Part shown: positions 1-13,418 of the stretch, piece after piece | How positions within the stretch are numbered: position 1 is the first letter of the stretch | Layout of the letters: each line of letters starts with the position of its first letter | Assembly: GCA_018398765.1 (NCBI GenBank) | Contig: JAHBMJ010005851.1 | Span: 8,612-63,752, forward strand | Source of the DNA: Chromera velia | Lineage: Eukaryota; Sar; Chromeraceae | Direction: 5' to 3' | DNA length: 55,141 bases | Position numbers and translations under genes: made by a program | Notes under the pieces: generated by a model | The model's input: only the letters and a program-made list of their open reading frames with translations | Database searches by the model: none | What the model was told of the DNA's origin: nothing

Positions 1-1467
1 AAGGGAGAGAGAGAGGCGAAAGAGAAGGAAAGATAGAGAACGATTAATATCCAGACACCCAGGCAGCTAGTCAGTGAGGTAAAGTGATCCAGTCCGCTCA
101 CTGACGAAATCAGCAGAAGGCACTGCATACTGCAGGTCTCACAAACATGTGTGTGGGTGCGTGTACGATTGTCTTTTTGTGTGGGGGCAAGGAAATAAGT
201 GCTGTTGGGCTGGCTGCAAGAGAACCAAACTCGATCGTGTTCTTCAGTCGTCCCGTTTCTTCCTCCCTTTAGTTTTCTTTTCCTTTCTTCCCACCTGACA
301 GTCTTCTCTATGGGGGTGCGCGGCACGAGGGAAGAAAAGAGAGACAGCCTTCTTTCTGAAAAAAGAAGAGACGAAAGAAGAGAGAAAAGGGGAGAAGAAC
401 ATTCCGTCTATCACAGACCGATGCACCTGTCCTCTGCTTCTACTTTGATGTTGTTCCTGCTCCCCACTACGTACATGTTACATGAATACGTACATACTCT
501 ATCTGCATACCTGTACTTCTGATGTGATGCTGTTCCTGCTTCCAAGGTGGGGAATGGGCTTCCTCTGGTGCACAGATTCCCCCGCGGTGATCTCCTTATC
601 GTGCGTGTTGCGCTGCAAGGGGAAGTAAGGGAAGAAGGGGAAGCGGGCGTTCAGCGCGACGTCGGGCAGTCAGCATGCTCACTACATTGCGTCAGGCCGG
701 AACGGGTGAGGACAACACAGGCTTAGAGAGAAGGGGGGCCAAAGAATCGATCGATCGCCTGTCAGGGCAGAGGTAAATCGAGTGAAGAGAGAGGGAGAGA
801 CGGATGGATGGAGGAGGAAGCTGTTGACGGTCAGTCCTCTTTGCACTTCCGAACATTCAAAGAAAGGGAAAAGTGCATAGCTCTCAGAGCAGACAAGAAC
901 ATCGTAAAAGGAGAGGTGCCGAAGGAAAAGAGAGTCCGAGTCTAAAGGAAAGGAGACGGACGCCACAAACAGGTCGATTGAACTCACACGGACTTCCTGG
1001 TCTCGGTATGCAGATCCGTTCTCGGCCATGTTGGAGCTCTCACTTGTAAAAGGACGAAAAACGCAGAGACTGCAACAAGCGGCGGCAGTACTATAGCCTG
1101 TACGGGTTTCGAAAAGGCCTCCTTCTTCCTTTCGAAGAGAGAAAAGAGCACAGCAGAGTCTGAGCAGACAGACTGACGACCAAAGAGAAATGGACAAGCG
1201 TTTTGCTTGACAAGCAAATGAAACTCGGCTTCACGCGCAGAGTCTAGGCTCGAGGGAAGAGACGGATCTGGAGCACGCGATGTATGCCCATGTATGACCT
1301 TGTGCATCCTTGTGCCACTCGAGCGAAGATGAGGGCATAGTACCGTCTCGTGTGCATTTCGGCGTCTTTGCAAGTGGGGCAACCCCGGCGCGTGACGCCG
1401 CCGCGGCAATGCGACGTGGCCGGACCCGCGATTCCGGGCCGCAAAATCTCCCGCGGCCGTCTCGAAG

Positions 1468-1620
1468 ATGGCCCCGGAAAGCGAAGCAGGGGGCACTTAC
1501 CAAACTTTCCCGGCCCAAAGCCCACGATGCATAGAGCTTTGGTGGCCCCGGAAAGCGAAGCGGGGGGCACTTACCAAACAATCCCTTGAGCCCACACATA
1601 GCCCCGGAAAGCGAAGTGTC
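1468..1620 (+). repeat. Three copies of a GGCCCCGGAAAGCGAAG repeat
   Basis: The sequence GGCCCCGGAAAGCGAAGC followed by RGGGGGCACTTACCAAAC occurs at about 1470-1505 and 1544-1580. A third, shorter copy (GCCCCGGAAAGCGAAG) lies at about 1602. The same core occurs in inverse orientation at 2222 and 4780-4925 and again at 30032, so this is a dispersed family and not a local duplication. Its nature (MITE end, old transposon or regulatory element) is unknown to me. Confidence 0.8.
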
Positions 1621-2221
1621 AGACCGCGTGTAAGCTGTTTTACAGGAGTCTTAGTACTATCAGATACAAGTGGTTAAAGTCTGACAGACATCGGTTGGTT
1701 TGGTCTAGCAGTTAATGTTAATCTCAAGCATTCTTAGTGATAACGTCAAGCAGATACGCCAAGCATGCACTTCACCAAAATCACTTAATGAAAGCATGCC
1801 CGACTTCACGATGCATGGCCTCGTGATACACCGATGTACGCTATGTGGCCCGGGTCCCCCGTCTGGCCCACATCTGCCTGACGCTTGCCAGCCTTTTATT
1901 ACTCAATCTTTTTATTAGGCAGAATGTCCCTCATACCGCGTGGGTCCTAAGTCATGGCGGGAGCAGTGGCCAGGCCTGGCGGGGTGACGCACACAGTGCT
2001 CCTGATGTTACAGATTTAAATTTTCTTAAATTTAGTCTTCATTCTGCCGTATTTTTTAAGAAAAACACATAAAAACACATTAAATCTTACATACATCTGG
2101 ATAACGCCAGGTAACGTCTAGTAACGCCCCTACCCTGACTCTACCTAAGTCTAGCCCTGACTGCATGTGAGTACAACTTTCTGCGTGGCTTCAATCAGCT
2201 ACATATAAGTTATAATTTTTC

Positions 2222-2290
2222 TTGCTTTCCGGGACCGTTCGTAAGCTTGCTTGCGTCATATTAAAAAAAGGCCCCGGAAAGCTTCGCTCC
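2222..2290. repeat. Inverted pair of the CTTTCCGGGGCC core
   Basis: CTTGCTTTCCGGGACCGTTC followed by GTAAGCTTGCTTGCGTCA lies here in one orientation. About 45 bases on, GGCCCCGGAAAGC lies in the other, separated by a short A run. The left half is a near copy of two repeats at 4780-4925. Confidence 0.7.
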
Positions 2291-3059
2291 TCATTAGCTC
2301 AGAAAAGCGTTAAAAACTAACCACCTATATACCCTCGTTTGATCCGCTATCACTTTCTACCAGTGCATCGAAAGTAGGCAGGCGGTTTTAGTATGGTTTT
2401 ATAATCAGTACTGCCAAACAATATGTGTTACACTCTTCTAGCATACGTGTTAAGGAAGAAAGAAGAGGGATCGTCTGGTTATTGTTCTTTTAAAAAACTT
2501 TGAGACGTCATTGAGTTCCCCCTTTTCGGGACCAGAAGAAGAGTGCCGTCTCCGCTGGCCATCTCCTTTCGATTCACTCCAAGACTTTCAACACTGTTAG
2601 CTGCACACCAACATTGGGTGAGACGTCGAAGCAATGCACAGCTGCCTGCGATTGTTTGTGTATCTTCATAGATTCTTGGAAAGTCGTTAAGCGCTTGAGC
2701 TCTAGCTTGAGCTGTTCCTGCTCTATGTTTGCAGCATTCAGTGTCGACTGGGACTGAAGGCGTACATGTAGTTGTCCTTAAATGTCCTGCGTATGCGTCG
2801 GCCTGGTATTTCTGTCTATTTCTTTTCTGCCTCCATTTATTCAGTTTGTTGATGCATGCCCATCTCTATTAGGAATTAACGTCTCTTCATGAAAAAATGC
2901 GGACTGTGTTTTCTCTTGGCCTGGATCGGACTGGTCACAATCAATCATGCTCACAATTTTTACTAAAAAGACTCTCCTTGTTCACTTACCCACTCACTCA
3001 CGCATTCTCTTCCTCAATCCCTTCCTCCATCGCTTCATCCTTGCCTTCCTCCCCTGACT

Positions 3060-3965
3060 TACTAACTCACTCATTTCTTTGCTCATCCACTCATTGAGTC
3101 TCCCTCACTCTTTTCTGCCGACCGTCCCTAGCTGTCTCCTTCCCTGCCTGCTTTCATCCGAGCTTCCTTCCCTCCCGCCCTATACTCCTTCGCTCACTCG
3201 TTTAGTCACTCACTCACTCATTCACTTACATACCAACCCGCTCGCTCACTCACACAGACATTAAGCGACATCCACTTACTCAATGCCTCTTTCACTAGCT
3301 GACTCGCTTGCTGACAGACTTCCTCGCTCTTTCTTTCTTGTTTAATGTCTTTTGTTCTCTCTTTCTTTTTTTTTTTTCTTTCTTCCCTTTTTTTATTTTT
3401 TGTGCTTTCATCCTTCCGTCCTTCTTTCCTCTCTTCTTTGTTTCTGCACTTTCTTTCTTCCCTTAATTCTTCCTGTCTTCGATCCCTGTTTTATTTTTTC
3501 ATTCTTCCACTTTCTGCCAAGCCCTGCCTCCTCTCTTTCTGCATGTTTTTCCACTATTTCTTTTTTCTGTCCTTTCTCCAGTTTTTGTTTGCTTGCTCGT
3601 TTGCTTGGTACTTGTTTATCTACCTGCTTCTTTCCTACTGAGACTTTCTTTCTTTGATTCCTTCTTTCCTCCCTGCTTTATTCTTTCCGGTTCCTAACCT
3701 TCCTTCCTCCCTCCTTCCCTCCCTCCGTTCGTCTCTTCCATCTTCATCCCTTCCCCCCTTTCCTCCTTTCTTCCATCCTTCCTTCCTTCTTTCCTTCCTT
3801 CTTTCCTTCCTTCCTTCCTTCCTTGGAAGTTTATCCCTCCTTTCCTCTCGATCACCCTCCCTGCCTCCCTGCCAGGACCTGCCTCCATCGTGCCCCCTCT
3901 TTCCTTGCTCCCTTGCTTGCTTCATGCTTCCTTCCCTGCTTTCTAGCCTTCCTCCCTCATGAGTC
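3060..3965 (+). repeat. Pyrimidine-rich low-complexity tract
   Basis: About 900 bases are almost purely C and T on the plus strand. They include TCAC repeats near 3190-3260, a poly-T/CTTT section near 3360-3660, and CTTC tetranucleotide runs at about 3776-3826. Long open frames cross it in several registers, but they encode only Ser/Leu/Phe/Pro or Arg/Glu/Lys/Gly repeats, so I read them as compositional artefacts. Confidence 0.85.
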
Positions 3966-4615
3966 ATAATCTAGCCCATGATGATAAGTCTCAAACTAGG
4001 TCTCAAATTCCGTCCCTCTGTTTCTCTTTATTTTGCTCCCACTTTTTTGCAAAGATGTTGTAAAGTGGGGCTTGAAGCGGCATCTACTGTCACAGCCGGT
4101 GGCAGCTTATCACGCCTTGATTAATTAGCCCTGAAGTCGTATGAAGAACCGTCGTTCAATAATCTTCAATTGAGGCTACAGGAAATTCATGAAAAAATTA
4201 AGTGAAAGATGGGTTAAAAACTTAAAATTAAATAAACCATCGTAAATATGATGAAAGAAAGATTATTCGAGATATTGTTTAACCACTGTGATATTTTATA
4301 TTAAAATGATATTAAAAGAAAATCAATTTTCTTATCAGATGTTTAAATATTTTTAAAGATGTATAGCATAGCATTATGAAAAACCCGTACAGAAGTATTC
4401 TTAAATATATGAGTTTACAAAAAGCGTGTCTAAGCCTCACTAAAGTTTATACAGAAATTATATTCGTATAAAAAACAAGTTGTCGGTGGGTTTCGGTGGC
4501 TTTTGTTAAGCGTCAAAATGCTTGGGCGGCTTCTACCATTATATATCATTAATTCAAATCTGAGTGAATCAGAATGTTCATGGTGCGCCTGGGGTAAAAC
4601 TACCATGACTCTGGA

Positions 4616-4925
4616 AAATGAAACAGGGGGCACTAAATTACGAAATAACTAGACCAAACAATTCTCACGACTGTGAGCGTACCTTTCTGCAGCTTCAACC
4701 ATGCAGCCATATAGCGTGCATCTAGTGCGTACGAATAGCGCTATTCTGAATAGCGTGCGTCAAGCAATTGTTATTTTTCTTGCTTTCCGGGGCCGTTTGC
4801 AAGCTTGCTTGCGTCAGATGCGTGGGCTGGGGTATTTCTGTTTTGTAAGTGCCCCCGCTTCACTTTCCGGGGCCATTGTCATTTTTCTTGCTTTCCGGGG
4901 CCGTTCGCAAGCTTGCTTGCGTCAG
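4616..4925 (-). repeat. Cluster of GCTTTCCGGGGCC repeats
   Basis: Two near-identical copies of CTTGCTTTCCGGGGCCG plus TTYGCAAGCTTGCTTGCGTC lie at about 4780-4820 and 4886-4926. Between them is the related AAGTGCCCCCGCTTCACTTT followed by CCGGGGCCAT. A degenerate copy (GGAAAATGAAACAGGGGGCA) lies at 4613-4632. The long sequence identity shows recent amplification or conversion. Confidence 0.8.
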
Positions 4926-5468
4926 ATTCGCCGTCGGATCGAAAAACCTCTTCGTGCCATGCAATGCCATGCAGCATCATGCGGCTGGAAATGTACTTCC
5001 ATTGTACTTCCGATCGCGGATGCACAAGCAAAGAGAGCTTTACTGACCGGTACAAATACTGCTGCGTGAGTTGTCCTCTGGGTTTAGAGTCTTTTCCCAC
5101 TCGTCAAGTTGGGACACCGATCGCAAAAAGATCTTCTTTTATTGAGTGATTGATAGTCCGGCCTTCCGGTCATCTTTCGAGCAGGAAGCACGCACCCACA
5201 ATTTTGTTTGTGAGGTCAGTCCGCTGGAGGACAGGTTCCCCTCTCCAGAAAACATGCATCAAAAAGGAAGTATCATGCATGAAAGAAGTGCGACTTGTGG
5301 GCCTGTCAGATTGTCGGTCTCTGGTTTGAGAAACAGAAACATCCTCGCACGTTCGCGTTTGACCGTCTCCGCTGCCACTCCCCTTCAACCCCACCTCCTC
5401 TTTTCTCCAGACCCCTCTTCTGTATCTGCTCATGACTGCCCTCTCATGACTGCATGTGATTGCAGAGA

Positions 5469-6444
5469 ATGAAGCCTGAAGAGAAGGAAGGCTCCGACAC
5501 GGTGGGTCTCGTCCAGCAGGCATTTCTTCGTTCTATTTGGTTTTCTAGAATCGTCTGTTTATCATCGGTGTTTCCTCCTTCTAGGGCCATTTCCGCGGAG
5601 TGGAAAGCTTCAGAAGCGAAGACAGAGATCCCCAAATACAGTCAGAGTCTTCCAAGATAATCAATCATCCCGTTCGATCGTGCCTTTGCCTCTGCGTGTG
5701 AATGGATGTGTTACAGGGTGCATGTATGTGTATGCGTGCACGTGCCCCTTCTCATCACTGCGTGGCTAGTCGTTCCCTCCGCTTTTTGGAAGTCTGTCTC
5801 CTGTTCTAACGTCACCTCTCTGATGGGGTTGCTTTCCTTCGGTTGCTCTTCCCGCGTGTGCAGGAGGGAGTCACCGACCAGATGGGAGCCCTCAAGGTCT
5901 GTCGGTTGGTCGGTTGGTCGATGGTTCAGTCGGGTCTGTCCCTCTGTTTGCCTTCCTGCCTGCCTGACTGGCTGGATCAGACATTTCGTTTTGGTTGTTT
6001 GTATCCCAGCAGAGAAAGGTGGCGGAGACACGGCAAGAGAAAAGCAAAAGCATCTGCAACGTGCGAATTTGTGTACAAATTTCCATTTGTCTCTCTGTCG
6101 TCTGACTTGTGGATGGATCTGCAGATCGGAGGCGACGAGGCTGAGGAGGAGCTGACTGAACCTCAAAAGGCGACTCTCGACTCCCTCAAAAAATTGGACG
6201 TCAGTGAATGCTTCGTTGGGGTCTTGCGTCTTCCTTATGTCTTGCTTCTCTTTCTCTCTTTCGTTCGGAAACCTTTCCGGAGGTCTTGCTTCTCTTTCTC
6301 TCTTTCGTTCGGAAACCTTTCCGGAGTCTCACGCCAACCAAACTCCCGTTCCGTCCGTGAACTCTCTCACAAGGGTGTGGGGAGGCGGCAGGGGGCGCCA
6401 GTGAGGAGCAGCCAGGCCAGCTCTCGTTCATGTAACTGGAAAGT

Positions 6445-6533
<89 letters not shown>

Positions 6534-6983
6534 AGGGAGGGAAGGAGGGAGGGAGAGACAAACAAAAAAAATTCATGCAGCTGTCGAGATGCTAGTTGAT
6601 TGACCTGCATAGGACGATGGATGATCGATTGATCCATTGCGGGACAGGACGACGTGGCGACTTGCTCCGGCTCGCACTTTGCTGTATATTTGTGTGCTCG
6701 TGTTGCTCATGTGAATGTGGGTGTGTGTGGTGTGCAGGAGGAGCGCAACACGCTTCACTCGCAATACACACAGGAGTGGAATGCCCTCAAGGTTTGTCTT
6801 GTCTTGTCTTCTCGTGTTGGTCCTTTCTTTCCTCTCGTCTCCTCGCTGGGGGGGGTCCTGTTCTCCTTCGCACCCTTTCTTTTTAAGAGGGAGAGAGAGT
6901 TTGAGGACGGGAAATGGAAGTATCTTTTATTTTTTTGCTCTCTCCCTCCGCGTTTCTGTTTCTCTGCGTGCGTGCGTGCGTGC

Positions 6984-7026
<43 letters not shown>

Positions 7027-9192
7027 GTGTGTGTGTGCGTGCACGCACGTGTGCGTATGTGTGTGCCGCTGAGATTTTCTCTCAGGACGAAGAGCCCTAG
7101 CCTTCACTGGGCCTCTTTCTTGTCTGTCTCTGTCTGTTTCTATGCAGGCAAAGTATCAACTTCTGTACAATCCCCTGTTCTCAAAGGTCGGTTTGTCTGT
7201 CACTCGTGCAGCCAGGAAGAGAGGAACGGAGGGGGGGTGGGGGCTGGGAGGGATTGCGGCATCCAAGAGAAAGCGAGAAGGCCGGATGTTCGACACACAA
7301 CAATTTTGACGGATGGATGCATGCATGAATTCACTTGACCGATAGACCCCGTTTGATTATTCTTCTTCTCTTCTTTTGCTTCTTCCCTTTCTACCTACCC
7401 CCTCTCTTGCTGTCAAATGGAGGGAGGGGAGGACTTGGAGGGTCTTCAGGGGGAAAGGCTCATTGCCTCCTATTGCCTCTTTCCCTCCCCCTCTCTGTGT
7501 CTCTGTGTGCATGCAGAGAGCTGAAGTCCTTCAAATCGGGGCAAGCGAGGGGGAGACGACAGGCACTCCGGTAGGTGTAGGGAGGTGGGTGTGAGGGGGC
7601 TTGTGGGAGATTTGATTCTCTCATCTGTTTCTGTTTTTGTATCTCTGTTTCTGGTCGTCAATTCTCTTTTGAGGTCTCCCGTGGTGTGCGTGTGGGCGTC
7701 GGTCCTTCAAGAGCAAAAAAGGAAAGGAAAGGAGACGAAAAGAATTGGGAAAATGCGGTCTGTTTGTCTGTTTGTGTGCCTATCTTTTGCGTGTTTGTGT
7801 ATGTGCAGGCGCTGCCCAAATTCTGGTTGAAGGCTCTGAAGAACCACTCGCAAATAGCAGACGTCTGTAAGCAAGCCGACTCTTTCATTGACTCATTCAT
7901 CCATTGATTCATTCATTCATTCCTTGTTTGATTGAAGAATGAGTGGGCTGCGGGGATGTCAAGAACGTGGCGCTGATACATCAGTGTTAAAAAACAGAGG
8001 AGACTGACAAAGAAACCACACTTCCAATACCTTCACCAAGCCAGAGATGATGGATCGATTCTTTTTTTTCTTTCTTCTCTCTCTCCCCCTCTCTCTCCCA
8101 GTTCAGGTGAGTCTTCCCTTCCATTTGTCTACTTTCTTCAATTCTTCCATCTTTCCGCCTCCTTGGATGGCACAAAGAAAGAAAGAAAGAAAGAAACTGA
8201 GATGCGTGTGTGAGCACGGTGTGCTTTCTCCTCTGAATGCGAACAAGGAACTGGTTTGGTGAAACATCCGACTGTGTACAGAACGAAGCAAAAAGAGCGG
8301 GATCAAACCTCGGGCAGATGGAAGGATTCGACTTCCGTTGATTCCATTGACAACAAAAAAAACTGATTCCATTATAATCCTTTTTATTCTATTCCATCAA
8401 TGCATGACCACGCCATTCATTCATTCATCCATCCATCTCGTTGTGTAGGCTCAACTGACAGACTGCATACATGAATGAATATTGATGAATGCAGATGATC
8501 GAACCCCACGACGAAAACGTCCTCTCCTACCTGAAGGACGTTCGGTTCGAGTGGGAGGATGACAAGGAACAACGGTGAGTGCGTCTCTCTTCTTTGTGTG
8601 GGTATTGAGAAAAGAGTTAGAGGAAAAAAGAAATCATGAGCACACAGCTGGATGAAATGAAGATGGCTTCAAGAAATGAAGCGGGGGGGTTGTAATTGAT
8701 GTGTGTTGTGACTCTAAGCCATTTTGGCCGCTTTGCTTTGGTCCTCCGTGTCAATCTGTCTGTGTTGTGCGCTCCTGTTAACTGCTCTGCCTGTTTTGTG
8801 CATATCCTCTGCCTGCAGATCTTTCTCTCTGTTTTTTGAGTTTGCCGAAAACCCCTACTTCACTCCGCTTCTCTTGACGAAGGTCAGGAATGTACTCAAC
8901 GGAAGTAAAAGAGGAAGGGAGAGGGAATCTTGTGAGACGATCAGATACGGGGAGGCATGTGTGGCACTTTTTTGTGTGGTGGGGGGGTTCCTTTGTTTCT
9001 TTTGGATGGGGGGGAAGGGGATTAAGAAGGGGGTCGTCTGAGTTTGAGTTCTTTTTGGAGAATTTTCGTGGGAGGGTGACACGTGTTGGGCGCTTGGCGT
9101 TTTCTTTCAGAGAATCTGCTCTTGAGAGCCAAGGGGGGCGAAGGAGCTCTAGGCATTCTGGTGGATGAACGGCAGTGCTGTACTGTTGTGTT

Positions 9193-9244
<52 letters not shown>

Positions 9245-11379
9245 CGTGTGTGTGCAGAAATACAAAGTGGAGGCAGACGAACAGGACCCCTCGTGAGTCG
9301 ATCTCTCTGTCTCTCTGCGATCTCTCTGTCTCTCTGCGATCTCTCTGTCTCTCTGCTTCGGGCATTCTTTTTGGCTGGCGCTGAATCATTTTGCTGGCCC
9401 GTTTCCCTTTTTCCCTTCATACATGTGTCTGTACATACCATTTTTTCCTTTTCCTTCTTGGTTCACTCACTCTCTCCCAGGAGATCCGCTTTCTTCGTCG
9501 AGACCTCCTTCCTCTGTTCCTCTTCATCTGTTTTGAGGGGTGGTGTTGGTTGCTCCTTCCTTTTTTGGTTTTTGAAAGACGGGATCGTTCTTCATGGCAA
9601 TCTGTCTGTCTGTCTGAACGTGCTGCCTGCAGGTCGAGTGCCGACGTTCTCTCCTCGACTGAGAGGTCTGTCTGTCTTTCTTTCTCTCTGCTCATTCATT
9701 GACAGTACTCGGGACTGCACATGTTGCCATCTGACGGCTTTTGGAGGTGGAGGCGTCAAGTGTTGTTCGTTTTGGGGGATTGTCTCTCCCTTCCTCTGTG
9801 CTCTCGAGACTTCTTCCTTCTTCTCCACTTGCATCAATCCCTTCAGGACTGAGTGCACTCCCTCCTTTCTTAGTTCCCTTCTTGTCATACAGCACGAGGT
9901 TTTCTTTGGTTTGTCCATGCTTTTCTTTCTTTGTCCTACACTCACCGTGTTTCTCTACTGCCCTCCCTCCCTGTCTGTCTGTCTGTCTGCACATCCAGCA
10001 CGGAGCTCCAGTGGCTCCCTGGGAAGGACGTGACGAAGAAGACGATCACAAAGAAACAGAAAAACAAACGTGAGTGAGTCAGCAGAGAGGCAGGCGGTTA
10101 GGGGGTGCGTGGGTGGTGTAGTTCGCCGATATGGTTTCGTTTTTCTTTCATCAAATCCGTATTCTCTCGATCGATCGAGAGATTTTCTCTTCTCCTCTGT
10201 CTGGTGAATGCATGAGCGAAGAACAAAATCGAAAAAAATAGGTCCCGCTCTCCATCCCTGTGTCTGTCTCTCTCACCCCATTCAATTGCTTCTGCCCGGA
10301 CAAACGGACGAACGTCCCTTCTCGGCAGACGCTTTCCTGTGTTCGACACGACTAAGGAGAGATGTGATGTTATTGTGCAGTCATGCAGAGGAGCACAACA
10401 TGAATGACCCTTTGTGCTGTGTTGTGCTGTGCTCGTTTGTGCCTGTCTGCCTGCCTGCTTGCCTGTCTGCAGGCACCAAAGCGACACGGAAGATCACAGA
10501 GACGGTCCGTCTGTCTGTCCGTCCCATGTTCTCTCTTTGTCTGTCCATTTTGTTTGTTTGTTTTGGGGGGGAGGAAGGCATTTCGGTTGGAATTGGACAA
10601 ATTGTCGGTGAAGTTCAAAAGGCGAGGTGAGAAGATGGGAGTTTGGCAAGACGTCTTCTTTTTCCTCCTTGATCCCAGAGACACGCTGAGATTTCGTGCG
10701 CAAGTGCTGTGTAACAAATTGACGACAGAGACGAAAAATCAAAAAAAGGAGCCCCCTCTGTGGAGACGCTGTGTCCCTCCCGATTTTATTCTTTCAGTTG
10801 TTGCTTTTGCGATTGATGGAAAAGAAAGCGGAGAGGAAACAACAGAGAGACAAAATCTGTCTTTTGAATCTCACCGCGTCATTGCCCATTCCATTTTTCT
10901 GCGTCTTTCCCCTTGCCCCCCCTTTCACTCCACTGCTGAGCAGGTCGACTGCCCGTCCTTCTTCAATTTCTTCAGAAGCCACGGTGAGCCGTCGTTGACC
11001 GATTGTTTTGAGGGTCATTTGACACTGTCGTGCGCGCCTGTTTGACCGTCGCACTTCTGTTTCCTTGCCACCGAATCAATTATTTCTTCACCAAAGACAG
11101 AAATATGACGGCGGCCTTGCCTGCTCAGACAGGTCGAAATGAATTCAGGCTGCTCAAGCTCTTCCGACCGAGGCACGTGCCCCCTCCCACACTGAATTGC
11201 TTGTGTCTGTCAAGAGTGCCTCACCTCAGAGGCGTCAGTCTGCATGCATGTACCTTGTGATTTTCTGTGTCTACCTCCTCGTGTAGGTGTGCGTCATCGA
11301 ATTCCGTGGGCCTCTGTGTGTTTGCGTTTGTGTGTTCTTGTAAGCATGCGAGTTTGCGTGTGCGTGCGTGCGTGCGTGC

Positions 11380-11427
<48 letters not shown>

Positions 11428-13068
11428 ATGAGTGCGTGTGTTTGCGTGTATGTGTGTGAGTGAGTGTGTCAGTGCGTGAGTGTCTGTCTGTCTGTGTCTG
11501 CAGAGATACCGGACGAGGAGAAGTTGGAGAAGATGGACGAGGAACAATTGGAGGAATTGGAGGTCGTCGTGGAGGCAGACTACCAGGCTGGATGCATAAT
11601 CAGGGTCTGTCTGTCTGTTCTTAATTTTTTTTGTTTGTTTGTTTCCCTTTTGGTCTGTCCTTCATTTGGGTGGGTGGGTGGGTGGGCCTGTCTAGAGTAG
11701 TTCTCTTCTTTTTCTTTTTGTGTTTTCGTTTCTTTCTGTATTAACGGTTCCGTCCGGTTCTTTCCTTCTTTCTTTCTATTGTCTCGCGAGAGAAGTGTCG
11801 TGAGGGAGAAAAGAAAACAAAAGACGGCAAGGGGNNNNNNNNNNNNNNNNNNNNNNNNNNNNNNNNNNNNNNNNNNNNNNNNNNNNNNNNNNNNNNNNNN
11901 NNNNNNNNNNNNNNNNNNNNNNNNNNNNNNNNNNNNNNNNNNNNNNNNNNNNNNNNNNNNNNNNNNNNNNNNNNNNNNNNNNNNNNNNNNNNNNNNNNNN
12001 NNNNNNNNNNNNNNNNNNNNNNNNNNNNNNNNNNNNNNNNNNNNNNNNNNNNNNNNNNNNNNNNNNNNNNNNNNNNNNNNNNNNNNNNNNNNNNNNNNNN
12101 NNNNNNNNNNNNNNNNNNNNNNNNNNNNNNNNGGGGGGGGGGGGCACTGAAGTGTGGCTTCTTCCTTCGAATCTAACTACACTGTTCGTCTGGACTCAAT
12201 TAATTGACTTCGGTGACCAAAAAGAGACCGTGCGCATCCATCCATCCGTCTCCTCCCCTTGCTTGCTGCGTCCTTTCCTCCTCCTTCTGGTGGTTACCTG
12301 CAGGAGAAAATCATTCCCCTTGCGGTCAACTGGTTCACAGGTCAGTCAGTCAGTCAGTCAGTATGGATCTTTGCTTCCTTTTTTCTGCCCCCCCCTCGCT
12401 CGAATGATCTGAATACATCGATATCGCTCATGGGTCGTTCGACTGTGTCACCGTCCTGCATGGGGTTCCCTTCCGTGTTCCCTTCCTCTCCTTCTTTTCT
12501 GCCTGATTGATTGCCGTGTGTTGCCTGCCTGCCTTCTTGTTTTGTCTTTTCTTTCTTGGACTAGTGGGTCGGTGGGTCTCTTCTGGGAAACTTTCAGAGA
12601 AGTAAACTGCCGACCAGCGGTGATGTGCTTGCTGTCTTTGCAATGCAAATCTTCCGAGCCAACTCTCTATCTCCCTCCCCTCCCCCCATATCTTGTGCTC
12701 CTTTTTTTTTCTTTTTTCGTCCCTTCTCCTCTTTTGTTTCCAGGGGAGGCTGTGGACTCGGACGTTGACGATGACTCTGATGACTTCGACTTGCACGGAG
12801 ATGATGTCAGTGTGGGGTTTGGAGGGGGGGAGGCAAGTTGGGATAGCTTCTTTTTGTCTGACGTTGTTTCTTTCTTTCTTTCCTCCGCGTTTCTCGTTGT
12901 TTCTTCTGTTCTTCTCTCCCACTTGCTTGTTGTTTCCTCTGCCTAGGTACCTGACTTGCACTGACTGCTTACACAGCTAAACAAACACACCAAATCCACA
13001 ACTCCGCATATTTCTCTTGGCTCTGCTTATTTCTCTTTCCTTGCTGCCTGCCTTTCCCTTTTTTGTCT

Positions 13069-13106
<38 letters not shown>

Positions 13107-13378
13107 GGACGACGACGAAGACGATGAGGATGACGAAGATGAGTCGCCTTCTCCCAAGGTCTGTCTGTCTGTCTCTCAGTCTCTGTCTCAGTGAGCGGTC
13201 TCAGGAACAAAACGAAAACACAATCAATCAATCAACAACACGAAGAGAAAGAAAGACGGAGAGAGAGGAAAAAGAAAAGTTCCACGCAGACTCCGAAGGT
13301 CCGTCCCTCTAAACGAACACCAACCGACTGAATTTCCATCTGCGTGCTCGTCATATCAATCGACTCTCACCTTCTGTC

Positions 13379-13418
<40 letters not shown>

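Larger units (their letters stand above)
1..5468. other. Intergenic region, no gene recognised
   Basis: No open frame here resembles a known protein, and none shows the exon pattern (TGCAG acceptor, short exon, GT donor) of the real genes in this window. It holds copies of the GGCCCCGGAAAGC repeat family near 1470-1620, 2222-2290 and 4616-4925, a long pyrimidine-rich tract at 3060-3965, and an AT-rich stretch at about 4140-4560. The last few hundred bases may hold the promoter and a 5' UTR exon of the downstream NAP gene, because a TGCAG acceptor lies just before its ATG. Confidence 0.6.

Noticed and set aside
3345..3967. Long open frames in the pyrimidine tract on both strands.
   Set aside because: They encode only low-complexity repeats set by base composition and have no splice context.
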